Of a stretch of 64,000 nucleotides of DNA, positions 9,247 through 19,537 are shown in pieces. Source of the stretch: Echinicola jeungdonensis (lineage in GTDB: Bacteria > Bacteroidota > Bacteroidia > Cytophagales > Cyclobacteriaceae); NCBI RefSeq assembly GCF_030409905.1, contig NZ_JAUFQT010000002.1, forward strand, positions 496,001 through 560,000. Reading direction: 5' to 3'. The translations under genes were made by a program, and so were the position numbers. The notes under the pieces were generated by a model. The model was not told the DNA's origin, did no database searches, and worked only from the letters and a program-made list of their open reading frames with translations. How positions within the stretch are numbered: position 1 is the stretch's first letter; the number at the start of each line of letters is the position of its first letter.

Positions 9247-9604
9247 TTTCCCTTGATCAATAAAATGACCAAATGGAAAACGTGCCGAATAGGTTAAAAT
9301 AGGGAATTTGTCGTAATAATAGCCTTGGGCATTATTTTAATGGGTAATACCCAATTTATAAATACGTATTATTGAAAAAATGGTGTTGGTTATTCAAAAA
9401 TCTTTTTAGGATTAGCTCAAAAAACCTAAATCTGGTTCAAGTTTCCCGGTGGGATTGATACAAGCATCTTAACATGGATCATTTCTCTCGTCTAAAGGAC
9501 TAGTTCAAGTCTCCTGACTTTGACTTATCACAATGAAAACAGGAACCATAAAAAAACCTTTGCCCACATGAGCAAAGGTTTTGGTTAGTTAGAATAAATC
9601 CCCA
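9247..9604. other. Intergenic region between the SRPBCC gene and the GH127 locus
   Basis: No gene is seen. The region must hold the minus-strand promoter for the SRPBCC gene at its left side and carries the GH127 terminator at its right side. No repeat or clear promoter box was recognised. Confidence 0.4.
9553..9582 (-). terminator. Intrinsic terminator after the GH127 gene
   Basis: AAAACCTTTGC (9553-9563) pairs with GCAAAGGTTTT (9572-9582) around an 8-nt loop. On the minus strand the hairpin is followed by T residues, about 20 bp after the GH127 stop. Confidence 0.85.
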
Positions 9605-11968
9605 TTATTTAAGTAATCTTATCTCAAATATTTTTGCCGTGGATAAATTTTCCTTTGCAATGAATTTCAAATCAATGGTTTTTTCCTGACCAAGATTTTC
9701 CGGCAATTCATAATCCACTTCGAAGAATCGCCCTTCATCATTGAAAAATTCATTCTTTTTCAGTTTTTCAGATCTTACTGTTGAAAAAGTTTCCCCATTT
9801 AGCTGAATATCAAAGGCAAAATCATCCTCTGAAGTATGTATTGTTAATCGCAATTTTTTGGCCTGTTTTTGTCCATTGCGAAGTTGGTATCCAAACCAAG
9901 ATGAGCTCTTTCTATAATGTCTGTCTTGGAAAACACCTGCTTCGGAGGATTTATCCATAAAGAAATGGTCAGATTCCGGTTGCTGTTCACCAGGAGTGAT
10001 TTTATCAACTGTTTGCTTTTCCAGCTCCAAACTCCTTTTCTCAATATCAGTGAGCCATTCCCTGGTTTGAGCTATTTCCTCAGGTTTGCTGACAGGGAAA
10101 TAAAGGATATAGCGGCTGTCATGGATTTGATAAAAAGGTTCAAGCTCCAAATGCCGGTTGGAATCCACCACAGGATCTAGATTAAATTGTAATGATTTTC
10201 CTTCAATAGGTTCTAGTTGATCTTCAATTTTGTTGTTTTGAAGCAAAATGGGAAGGTTGTCCATGGAATATAAAGATCCACTGGCAATATGGCCCATTCG
10301 GCTGTCGTCAGCAATTATACCTTTCAAGTCAGAACTGTCCGTCTTTGCTGCCAATACAATCGGTCCATGCACAAAGGATGCCCAGGGGCTGCCATCTGGC
10401 AGATATTCCAATTGGGTTTCCATGGGAAGGTTTATTTCTACTTGGTCTTCATCTTTCCAAGTCCTTTCAATTTTGATATAACCGTAATGGATGGAATGGT
10501 AATCCGCCTTTTGACCATTAACTCTGATTTCCATATTTCCGGTTATCCATTTAGGTTTTCTGATATATAGGGCAAATTTCTTTTTCTTTTTCAATTGAAG
10601 AGTAAGGGAGGATTTTTCTGATTTTGGAAATGAAGTATTTTGGGTCAATTGAATACCCTTTTCTTCCCAGTTTAATTCGGAAGGAATAAAGAGGTTGACA
10701 AAAATATTTTCCCCATCATGGGCATAGATCATTTCTCCATATTTACCATGGTTTTCCATACCTGATCCTACACAGCACCAGAAGGTTTCATGCGGATTGG
10801 AATACACCCTGTAATGTTGGGGACGCATGGGTGTAAAGTAAACAAATCCCCCGTGCTCTGGATGTTGGGAAGAAAGGATGTGGTTATACAAAGCCCTTTC
10901 ATAATAATCCATATACTTGAGTTCAGGGTTTTCCAAAAAGAGGTATTTGGAAAGCTTCACCATATTATAGGTATTGCAGGTTTCCGGGCCTTCCCTGGAA
11001 GTCAGCATTTCTGTAAAATTATCAGAAGGGTGGAAATGCTCCCGCACACTATTTCCTCCAATGGAAACTGTCCTTTTTTCTACCACCGTATTCCAGAAAT
11101 ATTGAGCAGCATTCTCTAAACCTTCATCACCGGTGGCTTGGCTCACTCTGAAAAATCCGATGATTTTTGGAATTTGGGTATTGGCATGCATTCCGTTAAG
11201 TTGATCTTTGCCGGCCATTAGAGGCTGCAAAAGCACTTGATGGGAAAGCCTGTTGGCCAAAGTCAGAAATTGATCATCTCCGGTAATTTCAGCAACATCC
11301 ACGAAAACTTCATTGATGCCACCATGTTCACTTTTTAAAATTTCCTGGATTTGTAGATCATTAAGTTTGTCGGTCAAATCCAAAAACCAATAAGACAGTT
11401 TTGAAAGGATGTTTTTAGCCTTTTTGCTTCCGGTATAATTATAGGCATCTGCCAAACCGGCGAAAAGTTTATGGATATTATAAATGGGTACCCATTTGTC
11501 ATTCAATGAAAATCCTCCGGCACGGATATTTCCATTTGCCACTTGGTCCCACATTTTTTTCCCTTCTGGAATTCCTCCCACATAACCGTCCGGATCCTGA
11601 TTTTGGCATTCTTCCAATCCCTCCAGCATGTAATTTAACCGGTACAATACTTCCTGGCTTCCTGTGGAAGCATACATAAGGGATAGGGCGGAAAGGTAGT
11701 GGCCACCAATATGGCCGTCCAATCCGGTATTTTCCCAGTTTCCATAACGGGGAGATTTGGGTTCCAGGCCTGCCTGGAGGTAAAATGGTGCCAAAAGGCG
11801 ATCCGGGTTCATTTCCAGCAAATATTGCTTATCCACTTCCTGGGCATTTTTAAATGGGCTTTCCAGAAGTTTTACTTGATTAAGAGGAAAAGTTTGTAAG
11901 GCATTTTCCTGAGTATAGGCCCAAAGGGGACTAAAAATCAGCAGGAGGAATAAGCAACGCTTTAACAT
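9605..11968 (-). CDS. GH127 beta-L-arabinofuranosidase-type glycoside hydrolase
   Basis: 787 residues with a signal peptide (CLFLLLIFSPLWAYTQ), so it is periplasmic or secreted. The N-terminal two-thirds is the (alpha/alpha)6-barrel formerly called DUF1680: GNWENTGLDGHIGGHYLSAL, GPETCNTYNM and FWCCVGSGMENHGKYGE. By analogy with Bifidobacterium HypBA1, Glu329, Cys331, Cys398 and Cys399 are the zinc ligands, with one Cys as nucleophile, and all are present. The C-terminal part is a family-typical beta-sandwich. It is the only hydrolase in the locus and probably releases terminal beta-L-arabinofuranose or a related pentose. It is co-oriented with susD/susC but 256 bp downstream, beyond a terminator, so read-through or its own promoter is needed. 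Confidence 0.92.
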   Translation of the reverse strand: MLKRCLFLLLIFSPLWAYTQENALQTFPLNQVKLLESPFKNAQEVDKQYLLEMNPDRLLAPFYLQAGLEPKSPRYGNWENTGLDGHIGGHYLSALSLMYASTGSQEVLYRLNYMLEGLEECQNQDPDGYVGGIPEGKKMWDQVANGNIRAGGFSLNDKWVPIYNIHKLFAGLADAYNYTGSKKAKNILSKLSYWFLDLTDKLNDLQIQEILKSEHGGINEVFVDVAEITGDDQFLTLANRLSHQVLLQPLMAGKDQLNGMHANTQIPKIIGFFRVSQATGDEGLENAAQYFWNTVVEKRTVSIGGNSVREHFHPSDNFTEMLTSREGPETCNTYNMVKLSKYLFLENPELKYMDYYERALYNHILSSQHPEHGGFVYFTPMRPQHYRVYSNPHETFWCCVGSGMENHGKYGEMIYAHDGENIFVNLFIPSELNWEEKGIQLTQNTSFPKSEKSSLTLQLKKKKKFALYIRKPKWITGNMEIRVNGQKADYHSIHYGYIKIERTWKDEDQVEINLPMETQLEYLPDGSPWASFVHGPIVLAAKTDSSDLKGIIADDSRMGHIASGSLYSMDNLPILLQNNKIEDQLEPIEGKSLQFNLDPVVDSNRHLELEPFYQIHDSRYILYFPVSKPEEIAQTREWLTDIEKRSLELEKQTVDKITPGEQQPESDHFFMDKSSEAGVFQDRHYRKSSSWFGYQLRNGQKQAKKLRLTIHTSEDDFAFDIQLNGETFSTVRSEKLKKNEFFNDEGRFFEVDYELPENLGQEKTIDLKFIAKENLSTAKIFEIRLLK

Positions 11969-12171
11969 AAGTAATTTAGGTTTTATAGGTTTGATAATTA
12001 TTTTTTGGCTTCCGAGGCTTCCGAGATCAACAAAAGGAAATCTACGAATGACACTAATTAACTCGAATTTTAAGTGATTTATTTTTTAATCCAAATTGAT
12101 AGTTTTTTTCTCAAGTTAGAAATATAATAAGTCCAAAATCAAATTCTGTTTTTTTCCAATAAATGAAATTT

Positions 12172-12207
12172 AAAAAAAGCAGGCACTGGAATTGTCCAGC
12201 ACCTGCT
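12172..12207 (-). terminator. Intrinsic terminator after susD
   Basis: AGCAGGCACTGGA (12178-12190) pairs with TCCAGCACCTGCT (12195-12207), allowing G-U pairs in the minus-strand transcript. An A-run at 12172-12178 gives the U-tract on the minus strand. It lies 18 bp after the susD stop. Confidence 0.85.
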
Positions 12208-12224
12208 ATAGGGTTTTATAAAGG

Positions 12225-13850
12225 TTAATAATCAGGATTCGGTTGCAAATTCGGGTTGGTATTCAAGGCCAGTCTTGGAATTGGATATAGAGCCCTATAA
12301 TCTCCGTTGGGCTTATGGTTCAACCAAGATTTTTCAGTAAATACTCCAAAACGGATCAAGTCCTGTCTCCTTCTTCCTTCCTGGGCAAATTCCCAACCCA
12401 ACTCATCCAGAAAGCGGCCATACATGATATCAGCTCCTCCTTCAAAGGTTTCTTCCTGTTGGTTCTGAAGACCGTAAGCATAGCGGCTTCCTTCCATCAA
12501 TTCCTGACCTGTAACTGTAGCCTTTTCTGGGTTTGCAGTGAAATTTCTGCTTCTAACTTCAGTTACCAAAGCCGCAGCTGCTTCCGCATTTCCTGTTCTT
12601 AATAATGATTCTGCTTTCATCATTAGTATATCAGCATATCTGAATAAGGGCCAATCATTGCTCAGTTGCACTTTGGCATCTTGGGCAATTTCAAATTTAC
12701 CCAATCGGAAACCGTGGATTTCTTCAGAATAATCTATACCTGGTAATTCATTGATATAAGCCAGGGGTTCACCCACCAAGGATCCTAAAGAACAATAAAT
12801 GGGATCCCCATTGGCTTTGTATTGTTGACCTTGGATCCAGTTTCTTTTTAACCTAGAGTCATCCGGATCGAAGGTGTCAATAAACTGAGGAATGGCACAA
12901 ATACCTCCCCACGGGGTGTTTTGAAGGTTGTAAGTTGCCTGGTTTCCCGGTTGTAATGTTTGCATATGAAGATCAAATGCATTCCATTCTGTTACATAAT
13001 TTTCATCAAAAGGAATGGCAAAGATGATTTCTGGAGACCCTTCATTTTCAGTTCTAAATACATCACTTTGGTTGCCTTCCAAAGCATAACCAGCCCCTGA
13101 ATTAATAATAGCATCACAGGCTTCAAGGCATTTATCCCAAGCTGGAGTTCCAGTATATACTTCAGCATTCAGGTACATTTTTGCCAATAGGGCATAGGCT
13201 GCCCATTTGTTGAAAGTGCCATAAGTACTTTGATCATTTTCCTCTGACAACAAATCAATATTCTCAGTAATTTCACTGATGATGAAGTTATAAACTTCGG
13301 TTCGGTTGCTTTGTTCGGGTAAAAAGCCTACAGGAACATCGAATTCAGTGACTATTGGAACATTTCCGTACAAATCAATTAATACATAATAATAAGAAGC
13401 TCTAAGGACTTTTAGTTCTGCTAAGGTAGTTGCCTTTAACTCATCCGAAACTGGTACTATTCCAGATTCAATTTGATAAATTACCCTGTTACAATTGGTA
13501 ATTCCAGAGTAAGACCTGTTCCAGTTCTGGACTACAATTCCATCATCTGTTGTCCATTTGTGCTCATGGATTCTTCGGTACACACCACCATCCACCCAAC
13601 CATTGGGCCTGGCAGGAATAACCAGTTGGTCGGCTGAAACTTCTTGGGCGCGATGAAGCCCGTCCCACTGGAGCATTACATCTCTCCAATTGACATAAGC
13701 AGATCCAACTAAAGAAGCCAAATCTTCCTCAGTGGATTCAAATTGATCAGCAATGATGCGGTCATAACTTTCTTCTTTAAGTTCAATACAAGAAACAGAA
13801 GAACAAAGCAGCCCCAGCATTAAGGCTATATTGATATATGATATTTTCAT
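12225..13850 (-). CDS. susD: SusD/RagB-family nutrient-binding outer-membrane lipoprotein
   Basis: 541 residues with a lipobox (SSVSC, Cys21). The typical SusD features are present: ASYYYVLIDLYGNVPIVTEF (TPR-type helices), RYADILMMKAESLLRTG, and a C-terminal end rich in EFAQEGRRRQDLIRFG and YPIPRLALNTNPNLQPNPDY. It forms the lid of the SusCD transporter and captures oligosaccharides at the cell surface. It starts 17 bp after the susC stop, so the two are co-transcribed. The symbol denotes the family; the substrate is probably an arabinose-containing glycan, judged only from the neighbouring GH127. Confidence 0.95.
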   Translation of the reverse strand: MKISYINIALMLGLLCSSVSCIELKEESYDRIIADQFESTEEDLASLVGSAYVNWRDVMLQWDGLHRAQEVSADQLVIPARPNGWVDGGVYRRIHEHKWTTDDGIVVQNWNRSYSGITNCNRVIYQIESGIVPVSDELKATTLAELKVLRASYYYVLIDLYGNVPIVTEFDVPVGFLPEQSNRTEVYNFIISEITENIDLLSEENDQSTYGTFNKWAAYALLAKMYLNAEVYTGTPAWDKCLEACDAIINSGAGYALEGNQSDVFRTENEGSPEIIFAIPFDENYVTEWNAFDLHMQTLQPGNQATYNLQNTPWGGICAIPQFIDTFDPDDSRLKRNWIQGQQYKANGDPIYCSLGSLVGEPLAYINELPGIDYSEEIHGFRLGKFEIAQDAKVQLSNDWPLFRYADILMMKAESLLRTGNAEAAAALVTEVRSRNFTANPEKATVTGQELMEGSRYAYGLQNQQEETFEGGADIMYGRFLDELGWEFAQEGRRRQDLIRFGVFTEKSWLNHKPNGDYRALYPIPRLALNTNPNLQPNPDY

Positions 13851-13867
13851 TTCAATTCAAGTTTTGG

Positions 13868-16800
13868 TTAAAAGCTTAGGTTTATTCCAAGTGTAAAGGT
13901 CCTGGTATTGGGATATTTGTCCCTGCTATCATTTCCAGGTGACAACCCTAGTCGATTAACTTCAGGGTCTATTCCAGAATAACCAGTGAGAATAAGGGTG
14001 TTCAAGGAAGAAGCGTAAACCCTGGCAGATTTTAAGAAATTATGGTTGCTAATGGGGAAGTTATATCCCAAAGTAACATTGTCAATTTTCCAGAAATCAC
14101 CATCTTCTATATAGTAGCTGTTGAATTCCAAAGGTGCATCAAATTTTGCTTTTCCGAACACCAAATCCTGGGAGGATTTCAATTGGTTATATTGTTGGAG
14201 GGTAGGGTTTTCATAATACATTCTTTGAAAATTTAGGATTTGATAATCAAAGGCTCCCCTCATGGTGATGGCCAAATCCCAATTTTTGTATTTGATATTA
14301 TTGTTCCACCCTGCGTAATATTTAGGCAATCCATTACCCAATACCTGCTTTTCTTCAAATGAATGGTTGAATTCATCATAACCTACCGTCTCTCCACCAG
14401 GGGTTTCATAAATCCATTTGCCATTTTCATCGATGTCCACCACTTTGAAGCCATAAAAGTCCCCGATATTATCACCGATTTTGACAATATGGGTGAAAGT
14501 TTGGATGGGTTCTCCTGTACCTCCAGCAGTAAAATAATCCTGCGTGGCTTGATATTGTTCATTGGAAAGGCTGACCAGCTTATTGGAGTTGGTGGAAAAG
14601 TTGAAACTTGTCGTCCACTGGAAGTCCTTGTTTTGTATGGCGATAATATTCAAAAGCGCTTCCCATCCTTGGTTTTCCATGACCCCTACATTAGCCCGGG
14701 TTCTATTGAACAAGTTGGGAGGAGTGGGCACATCGTAATCATATAAGAGGCCATCAATTTTCCTTTTGTAATAATCCACATTACCACTTACCCGGCCGTC
14801 AAAAAGGGTGAAATCCAAACCAATATTGGTTTCTTTTTTCTCTTCCCATCTCAAGTTAGGGTTAGGGTTTTGGATAGGGCTTAGGGCCCTTATCCAATTT
14901 CCATTGGAATACAAATAGCGGTCATATCCCAGCATAGCCACACCCAGGAACAAATCGGCTGGCTGTGTACCGGTAACACCATAGCCTGCTCTTAATTTTA
15001 AATCTTTAACAAATGAGAGGTCCTCCATAAAGGATTCATTTGAAATCCTCCATCCCAGAGAAACTGCAGGGAAGGTTCCCCATGGTTGGTCTGTTCCGTA
15101 CAATTGGCTGGCAGCTTCATGCCTTACACTTGCCAATAGCAGGTATTTGTCCATGTAATTATAGGAAAGCCTGCTGAAGAAACTGATCAAATTGGTATTT
15201 GCCTTATAACTGGAAATAGGAGCCAAACCTTCTCTAAGGGCATTTCCTGTTCCGATATTGTTATATCCAAATCGGTCAGTAGGGAAATCCCAGTTTTGCA
15301 TCCAAAATTCCCTGAACTCATTTTCCTGATAGCCATATCCCCCCAAAATGGAAAGGGTATGGTCACCAAAAAATGTGGTGTATTCACCGGTCAGTTCCAG
15401 CAATTTATCTTTGGAATAGGTTGTTCCATTGGAAGCATAGCCATTTCTTCCATCCCTTAAAGTGGAAATGTGCTGCTTGGTTTCTGAATAACCTCTTACT
15501 TGGTTATAAGTGTTTAAGGAGGCCACTGCACTAAGTTTCAAGTTATTGATGGGGGTATAAATCAACTTAGTATTGATTCTAGTATTTTGGGAAGAATTTT
15601 CCCCATCACTTTCAAATAACCTGGCCATAGGATTTTCATAATTGAATATCGAAGGCTGTTCATGCCAGGTTCCGTCTTCATTCCTGACCGGTGCAGTTGG
15701 GTTTCTGATCAAGGCTTGACGATAAGTATAGCCATTGAAACTTCCTCCATCAGCGGTTGTAGTATATTTGTTAAGTGTATGGAGAAGTCCAATGTTCAAT
15801 TTTAACTTATCATCCAACATATTATGATTGATGTCAGTACGGAGGTTAAGGGTATTATTGTTGGATTTTTTGAAAATTCCCTCAAAATCCCGGTAGTTGG
15901 CATTGGCCAGGTAATTGGTTTTTTCATTTCCTCCTCTGAAAGTCATGTTATGGACATGGCTAATGGGGGTTTGGGTGACTTCATCCATCCAGTTTGTATT
16001 GCCTCCTAAATCCCAGGATGCATCTCTTTCCCCAGCTTCGATTTGTTCCCTGTAATCTTCGGCAGTTAGCATATCCAGTTCTCTGGCAATAGTTTGTGTG
16101 CTCATGTAGCCCTGATAATCAAAAGAACTGGAATATTCTCCGGAAGCACGCTTGGTGGTCACCAAAATAACCCCATTGGTGCCTCGGGTACCGTAAATGG
16201 CTGCTGCTGACCCATCTTTAAGTACATCAATCGATTCTATATCTTCGGGAGCAACCGTATTAAGATTACCTGGGATCCCATCAATCAAAACCAAAGGATC
16301 AGAATTGGCACCATATAAGGTGGTGTTTCCACGAAGAAGGATTTGGGATCCACTCGTTGGGTCACCACTTGGTGCAGAAACTGTCAACCCTGCCACTTTA
16401 CCTTGAAGTAGCTGTCCGGCATCATTTACACCGCCTTGTACAAAATCATCAGATTTTACAGTGGAAACTGCACTGGTGATATCTGCTTTTCTTTGAGTGC
16501 CGTATCCAATTACGACTACTTCATCCAGGTTAGAAATATCTTCTTTCATCACCACATTGATGGTGCTTTGATTGCCAACTACCTTTGTGACTTTGGCAAA
16601 ACCAATAAAAGAAAATACCAGGGTGGACCCTTCTGGTGCATCAATGGAATAATTACCATCCAAATCAGTAATAGTTCCTGTGGTGCCTCCTTGTATGGAG
16701 ACAGTCACTCCCGGGATTGGTTCTCCATTGGTATCCGTAACGGTTCCGCTAATGGAAACTTCCTCGGCAATATCCACCCTATCAGCTTTTTCCCTTTCTA

Positions 16801-17158
16801 CCTTTTTAACATCAATATTGTGGTTGACTTGTTTAAAAGAGAGAGAAGCCTGACGGGCTACTTGGGTGAGTAATTCTTCTATAGTACCACTTCCTTTAAT
16901 AAAATGGAGCGGCAAATTTCTGTTAATGTCCTTTCTGTCAAAGGAAAATTGAAAATCAGTGCTGTTTTCCACAGCCCTGAAAAATTTTCCAAGTGTCATT
17001 TCTTGCTTCCCGAGGGAGATCTCTACCTCGTCAATTCGGTTAAATTGGGCATGTACACCTCCCGCTGATACAAGGGAAATGAACATTAGTTGCACAAGGA
17101 AGCCGTAAATAAAATACCTTGACAACATATAGATTGTCCTTTGTAATTTTAATTTCAT
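13868..17158 (-). CDS. susC: SusC/RagA-family TonB-linked outer-membrane transporter with STN domain
   Basis: 1096 residues. A signal region is followed by an STN domain (about residues 45-115, EISLGKQEMTLGKFFRAVE), a carboxypeptidase-regulatory-like domain (SGTVTDTNGEPIPGVTVSI, about 135-215), a plug (NLDEVVVIGYGTQRKADITS, IDGIPGN, IYGTRGTNGVILVTTK) and a long beta-barrel ending TRTFTLGINLSF. The STN domain marks it as a transducer that contacts the FecR anti-sigma factor encoded directly upstream, so it probably both imports the oligosaccharide and switches on its own operon. Length is normal for the family and no disruption is visible. Confidence 0.96.
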   Translation of the reverse strand: MKLKLQRTIYMLSRYFIYGFLVQLMFISLVSAGGVHAQFNRIDEVEISLGKQEMTLGKFFRAVENSTDFQFSFDRKDINRNLPLHFIKGSGTIEELLTQVARQASLSFKQVNHNIDVKKVEREKADRVDIAEEVSISGTVTDTNGEPIPGVTVSIQGGTTGTITDLDGNYSIDAPEGSTLVFSFIGFAKVTKVVGNQSTINVVMKEDISNLDEVVVIGYGTQRKADITSAVSTVKSDDFVQGGVNDAGQLLQGKVAGLTVSAPSGDPTSGSQILLRGNTTLYGANSDPLVLIDGIPGNLNTVAPEDIESIDVLKDGSAAAIYGTRGTNGVILVTTKRASGEYSSSFDYQGYMSTQTIARELDMLTAEDYREQIEAGERDASWDLGGNTNWMDEVTQTPISHVHNMTFRGGNEKTNYLANANYRDFEGIFKKSNNNTLNLRTDINHNMLDDKLKLNIGLLHTLNKYTTTADGGSFNGYTYRQALIRNPTAPVRNEDGTWHEQPSIFNYENPMARLFESDGENSSQNTRINTKLIYTPINNLKLSAVASLNTYNQVRGYSETKQHISTLRDGRNGYASNGTTYSKDKLLELTGEYTTFFGDHTLSILGGYGYQENEFREFWMQNWDFPTDRFGYNNIGTGNALREGLAPISSYKANTNLISFFSRLSYNYMDKYLLLASVRHEAASQLYGTDQPWGTFPAVSLGWRISNESFMEDLSFVKDLKLRAGYGVTGTQPADLFLGVAMLGYDRYLYSNGNWIRALSPIQNPNPNLRWEEKKETNIGLDFTLFDGRVSGNVDYYKRKIDGLLYDYDVPTPPNLFNRTRANVGVMENQGWEALLNIIAIQNKDFQWTTSFNFSTNSNKLVSLSNEQYQATQDYFTAGGTGEPIQTFTHIVKIGDNIGDFYGFKVVDIDENGKWIYETPGGETVGYDEFNHSFEEKQVLGNGLPKYYAGWNNNIKYKNWDLAITMRGAFDYQILNFQRMYYENPTLQQYNQLKSSQDLVFGKAKFDAPLEFNSYYIEDGDFWKIDNVTLGYNFPISNHNFLKSARVYASSLNTLILTGYSGIDPEVNRLGLSPGNDSRDKYPNTRTFTLGINLSF

Positions 17159-17322
17159 AATTTTGAGTTTATTAAGTTCAAAGATTAGGGATGCAGGATG
17201 CCACCATTCCCCAATGTATAGTCATCCTGTACCCTAGTTTTTTACCAACAAAAAAGTTGGATTTTTAAGAGCTGTCTGTTTTCATGGGCTTTTCGGGTTT
17301 TAAAATTGATAAATAGGGCTAG

Positions 17323-18360
17323 TTAAAATTTTATTATTACCTGTTTATCCTTTTGGCTGTATTGGAAATTTTCAACATATGCTATTCTTTCTAATACAAT
17401 TTTTAAGGATTCATTCTTATATTTTCCTGTAAGATTCCAATTCCTTTTGGGTTGACCTGAGGTACTAATGTTGATGCCGTACCATCTTTCTAGTTTTTGA
17501 ATTACTTCCTGGACATCAGCATTTTTGAAACTTAAAATTCCATCTTTCCACCCAGCCACTTCTATTGGGTCAAAATTGCCTACGTTGGTTTTTCCTTCAT
17601 TGGGTATATATTTAAGTTCCTGGCCTGGAACTAAAAGAATATTTTCCCGGGTCTGACTGTTTTGAATTTTTACTTTTCCAGTCAATAAGGCAATGTCCAA
17701 CTTATTATTCCCCATATGTGAAATATTAAAAGAGGTTCCCAGTGCTATAGTGGTCAGTTCCCCTGAAACTACTTTGAAGGGCTTGTTGGGATTTTCAGCG
17801 ACATCAAAAAATCCTTCCCCTTCCAAATGGACTTGGCGTTGGTTTTCTGAAAACTTTTCGGGATAAGAAATTTTACTGCCTGAATTAAGCCAAACAATGG
17901 TCCCATCTGGCAATTTGAATTTTAACTTTTCTCCAAATGGAGTTTCCTTGCTTAGAGTAGCTATTTGAGCTGGGATATCTTGTTGACCTTGGTTCAAGAA
18001 ATAGTTTGTCATCCAGGACAAAGCCACAGCAAGGAGGATAATGGCGGCAATCCGGCTTACCTGAGTTAATATTCTTATTGGAGTTCCTTTTCCCGGTTTT
18101 TCAGGGGTATTCTTACTTACTTTTACTTCAGGGCTTTGACTTAAAATATTGTTGAGGATATTTTCTTTTTCTTCAAGTTGGGAAGAAGTGGTTTCTTTTT
18201 TAAGACCTTTTAATATTTCTCTGGCTAATAATAATTCATCCCTTCTGTGAGGATTTGCTTTCAGCCATTTTTGCCAGTAGGCATCCAGAGCTGCATCCGG
18301 ATTGCGGACCCAGCGAACAAATTCGGGATTGGTTAAAAGCTCCTCTTTCCTATCTTTCAT
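17323..18360 (-). CDS. FecR-family anti-sigma factor
   Basis: 345 residues from the ATG at 18360; an in-frame TTG at 18381 would add seven residues. The order is a short cytoplasmic N-terminal domain (LTNPEFVRWVRNPD...WQKWLKANP), one membrane segment (IAAIILLAVALSWMTNYFL, about 105-125), a periplasmic FecR domain (LPDGTIVWLNSGSKISYPE, EGEGFFDVAENPNKPF) and a C-terminal DUF4974/STN-like domain (VQEVIQKLERWYGINI, LTGKYKNESLKIVLERIA). It holds the neighbouring ECF sigma factor inactive until SusC signals ligand. It lies between sigma factor and susC, the usual order of this trans-envelope relay. Confidence 0.94.
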   Translation of the reverse strand: MKDRKEELLTNPEFVRWVRNPDAALDAYWQKWLKANPHRRDELLLAREILKGLKKETTSSQLEEKENILNNILSQSPEVKVSKNTPEKPGKGTPIRILTQVSRIAAIILLAVALSWMTNYFLNQGQQDIPAQIATLSKETPFGEKLKFKLPDGTIVWLNSGSKISYPEKFSENQRQVHLEGEGFFDVAENPNKPFKVVSGELTTIALGTSFNISHMGNNKLDIALLTGKVKIQNSQTRENILLVPGQELKYIPNEGKTNVGNFDPIEVAGWKDGILSFKNADVQEVIQKLERWYGINISTSGQPKRNWNLTGKYKNESLKIVLERIAYVENFQYSQKDKQVIIKF

Positions 18361-18591
18361 AAAAACAGTTTCATGTACCAATTACATTTATATAAGACAT
18401 GAAGTAGTAAAATGCCATCACAGATTTTGGGATTTTTTTTAAAAAATTTTAAAAAAGGCCTGTGAAGTTAATAGGGGAAGTTTTTTTATGGATTTTGATG
18501 TTACTGTTAAGAGCTTTCAATTCCGATAATTAAATAATTTAGGATTTTATATCCTTGAATTGTAAAAAAATTAAATGCAGGTATATGGGTA

Positions 18592-19203
18592 TTATTGAAC
18601 TGCATCTTTTAAGAAATCAATGGCGCGGTAAAGAAGGTTTCTGGTTGCTTTTGTACTGGTGAAGCACATGATTTCTTTGATCTGCTCATAGCTCAAACCT
18701 TCAAAATAAAAATAATAGATGATTTCTTTTTGTCGGTCTGTAAGCTCTTTTAATGCTGTATTAAGGGAGGCATGTTTTTCTTGATCCAATTGCCTGTCAA
18801 TGAGGATCTGTTCCGGGGAAAAGCTGAATTCAAAATAATAATTCCCAGCAAGTCGTTCCCATTTTCTAAACCATCTACCACTTTCCCTGATAATTTTCCT
18901 TTTGAGGGATTTAAATAGGTAAAATTTGATGTTATTGGTAGCACCCAAAGAATCCCTTTTATTTCGCAATTCAATAAATAAATCCTGAATGGCGTCTTTT
19001 ACGATCCCAGTATCCTTGGTGAATTTGCACCCATAATCAAAGAGGGTTTCAAAATGGGATTCATAAATAAAAATAAAAGCAGATTCATTTCCCGATTTAA
19101 ATGCTTCCCAAATGCCCCGGTCATTAGAAAAATCTATTTCAGAAGTACTTTCTGAAATAATATTTTTCATTTCAACGATATGCTTAGGGGCTGATTTGGG
19201 CAT
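18592..19203 (-). CDS. ECF-type RNA polymerase sigma factor (FecI-like)
   Basis: 203 residues. Region 2 is around FIFIYESHFETLFDYGCKFTKD...IQDLFIELRNKRDS, and region 4 around LTDRQKEIIYYFYFEGLSYEQIKEIM, which includes the -35-reading helix. This is the FecI-like group found with FecR and SusC/D in Bacteroidota. It should direct transcription of the susC-susD-GH127 genes once released. The 210-bp gap to fecR and the 335-bp divergent spacer upstream contain the likely promoters. Confidence 0.93.
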   Translation of the reverse strand: MPKSAPKHIVEMKNIISESTSEIDFSNDRGIWEAFKSGNESAFIFIYESHFETLFDYGCKFTKDTGIVKDAIQDLFIELRNKRDSLGATNNIKFYLFKSLKRKIIRESGRWFRKWERLAGNYYFEFSFSPEQILIDRQLDQEKHASLNTALKELTDRQKEIIYYFYFEGLSYEQIKEIMCFTSTKATRNLLYRAIDFLKDAVQ

Positions 19204-19537
19204 TGGGTGATTTTATGAATTTTTCAAAGATATAAATTTCAAAAAGTAAAAAAAAAACAATTGTAAAAAATGTCAAAAATACACTAATAATATTTCTGTG
19301 GGGCCATTTCTCCGGTGGGAATTTTTATTATTTCTACATTCCTGTTCTTTTAATGATTTATTTAGAAAAATTATATCATGCCTTAAAATGTATAGGAAAG
19401 GTGTATAAAAGTAATGTGATGGAAAGTGGTGGTTATCCCGGTTTCAATAAATTGAAAATTGACCAAATTTAAAAGAATAACCCATTGATTTTGACCATAT
19501 AAATTGCTATTATAATGCAGAACCAAAGAAAAATAAG
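19204..19537. other. Divergent promoter region between the ECF sigma gene and the ATP-grasp gene
   Basis: AT-rich spacer with no gene. TTGACC at 19491 and TATAAT at 19511 are visible ahead of the ATP-grasp start but are only 14 bp apart, too close for a standard promoter. A long A-run lies at 19247-19258. Confidence 0.35.

Noticed and set aside
19491..19516. Sigma-70-like promoter TTGACC/TATAAT before the ATP-grasp gene
   Set aside because: The 14-bp spacing is too short and Bacteroidota use a different consensus, so it is noted but not called.
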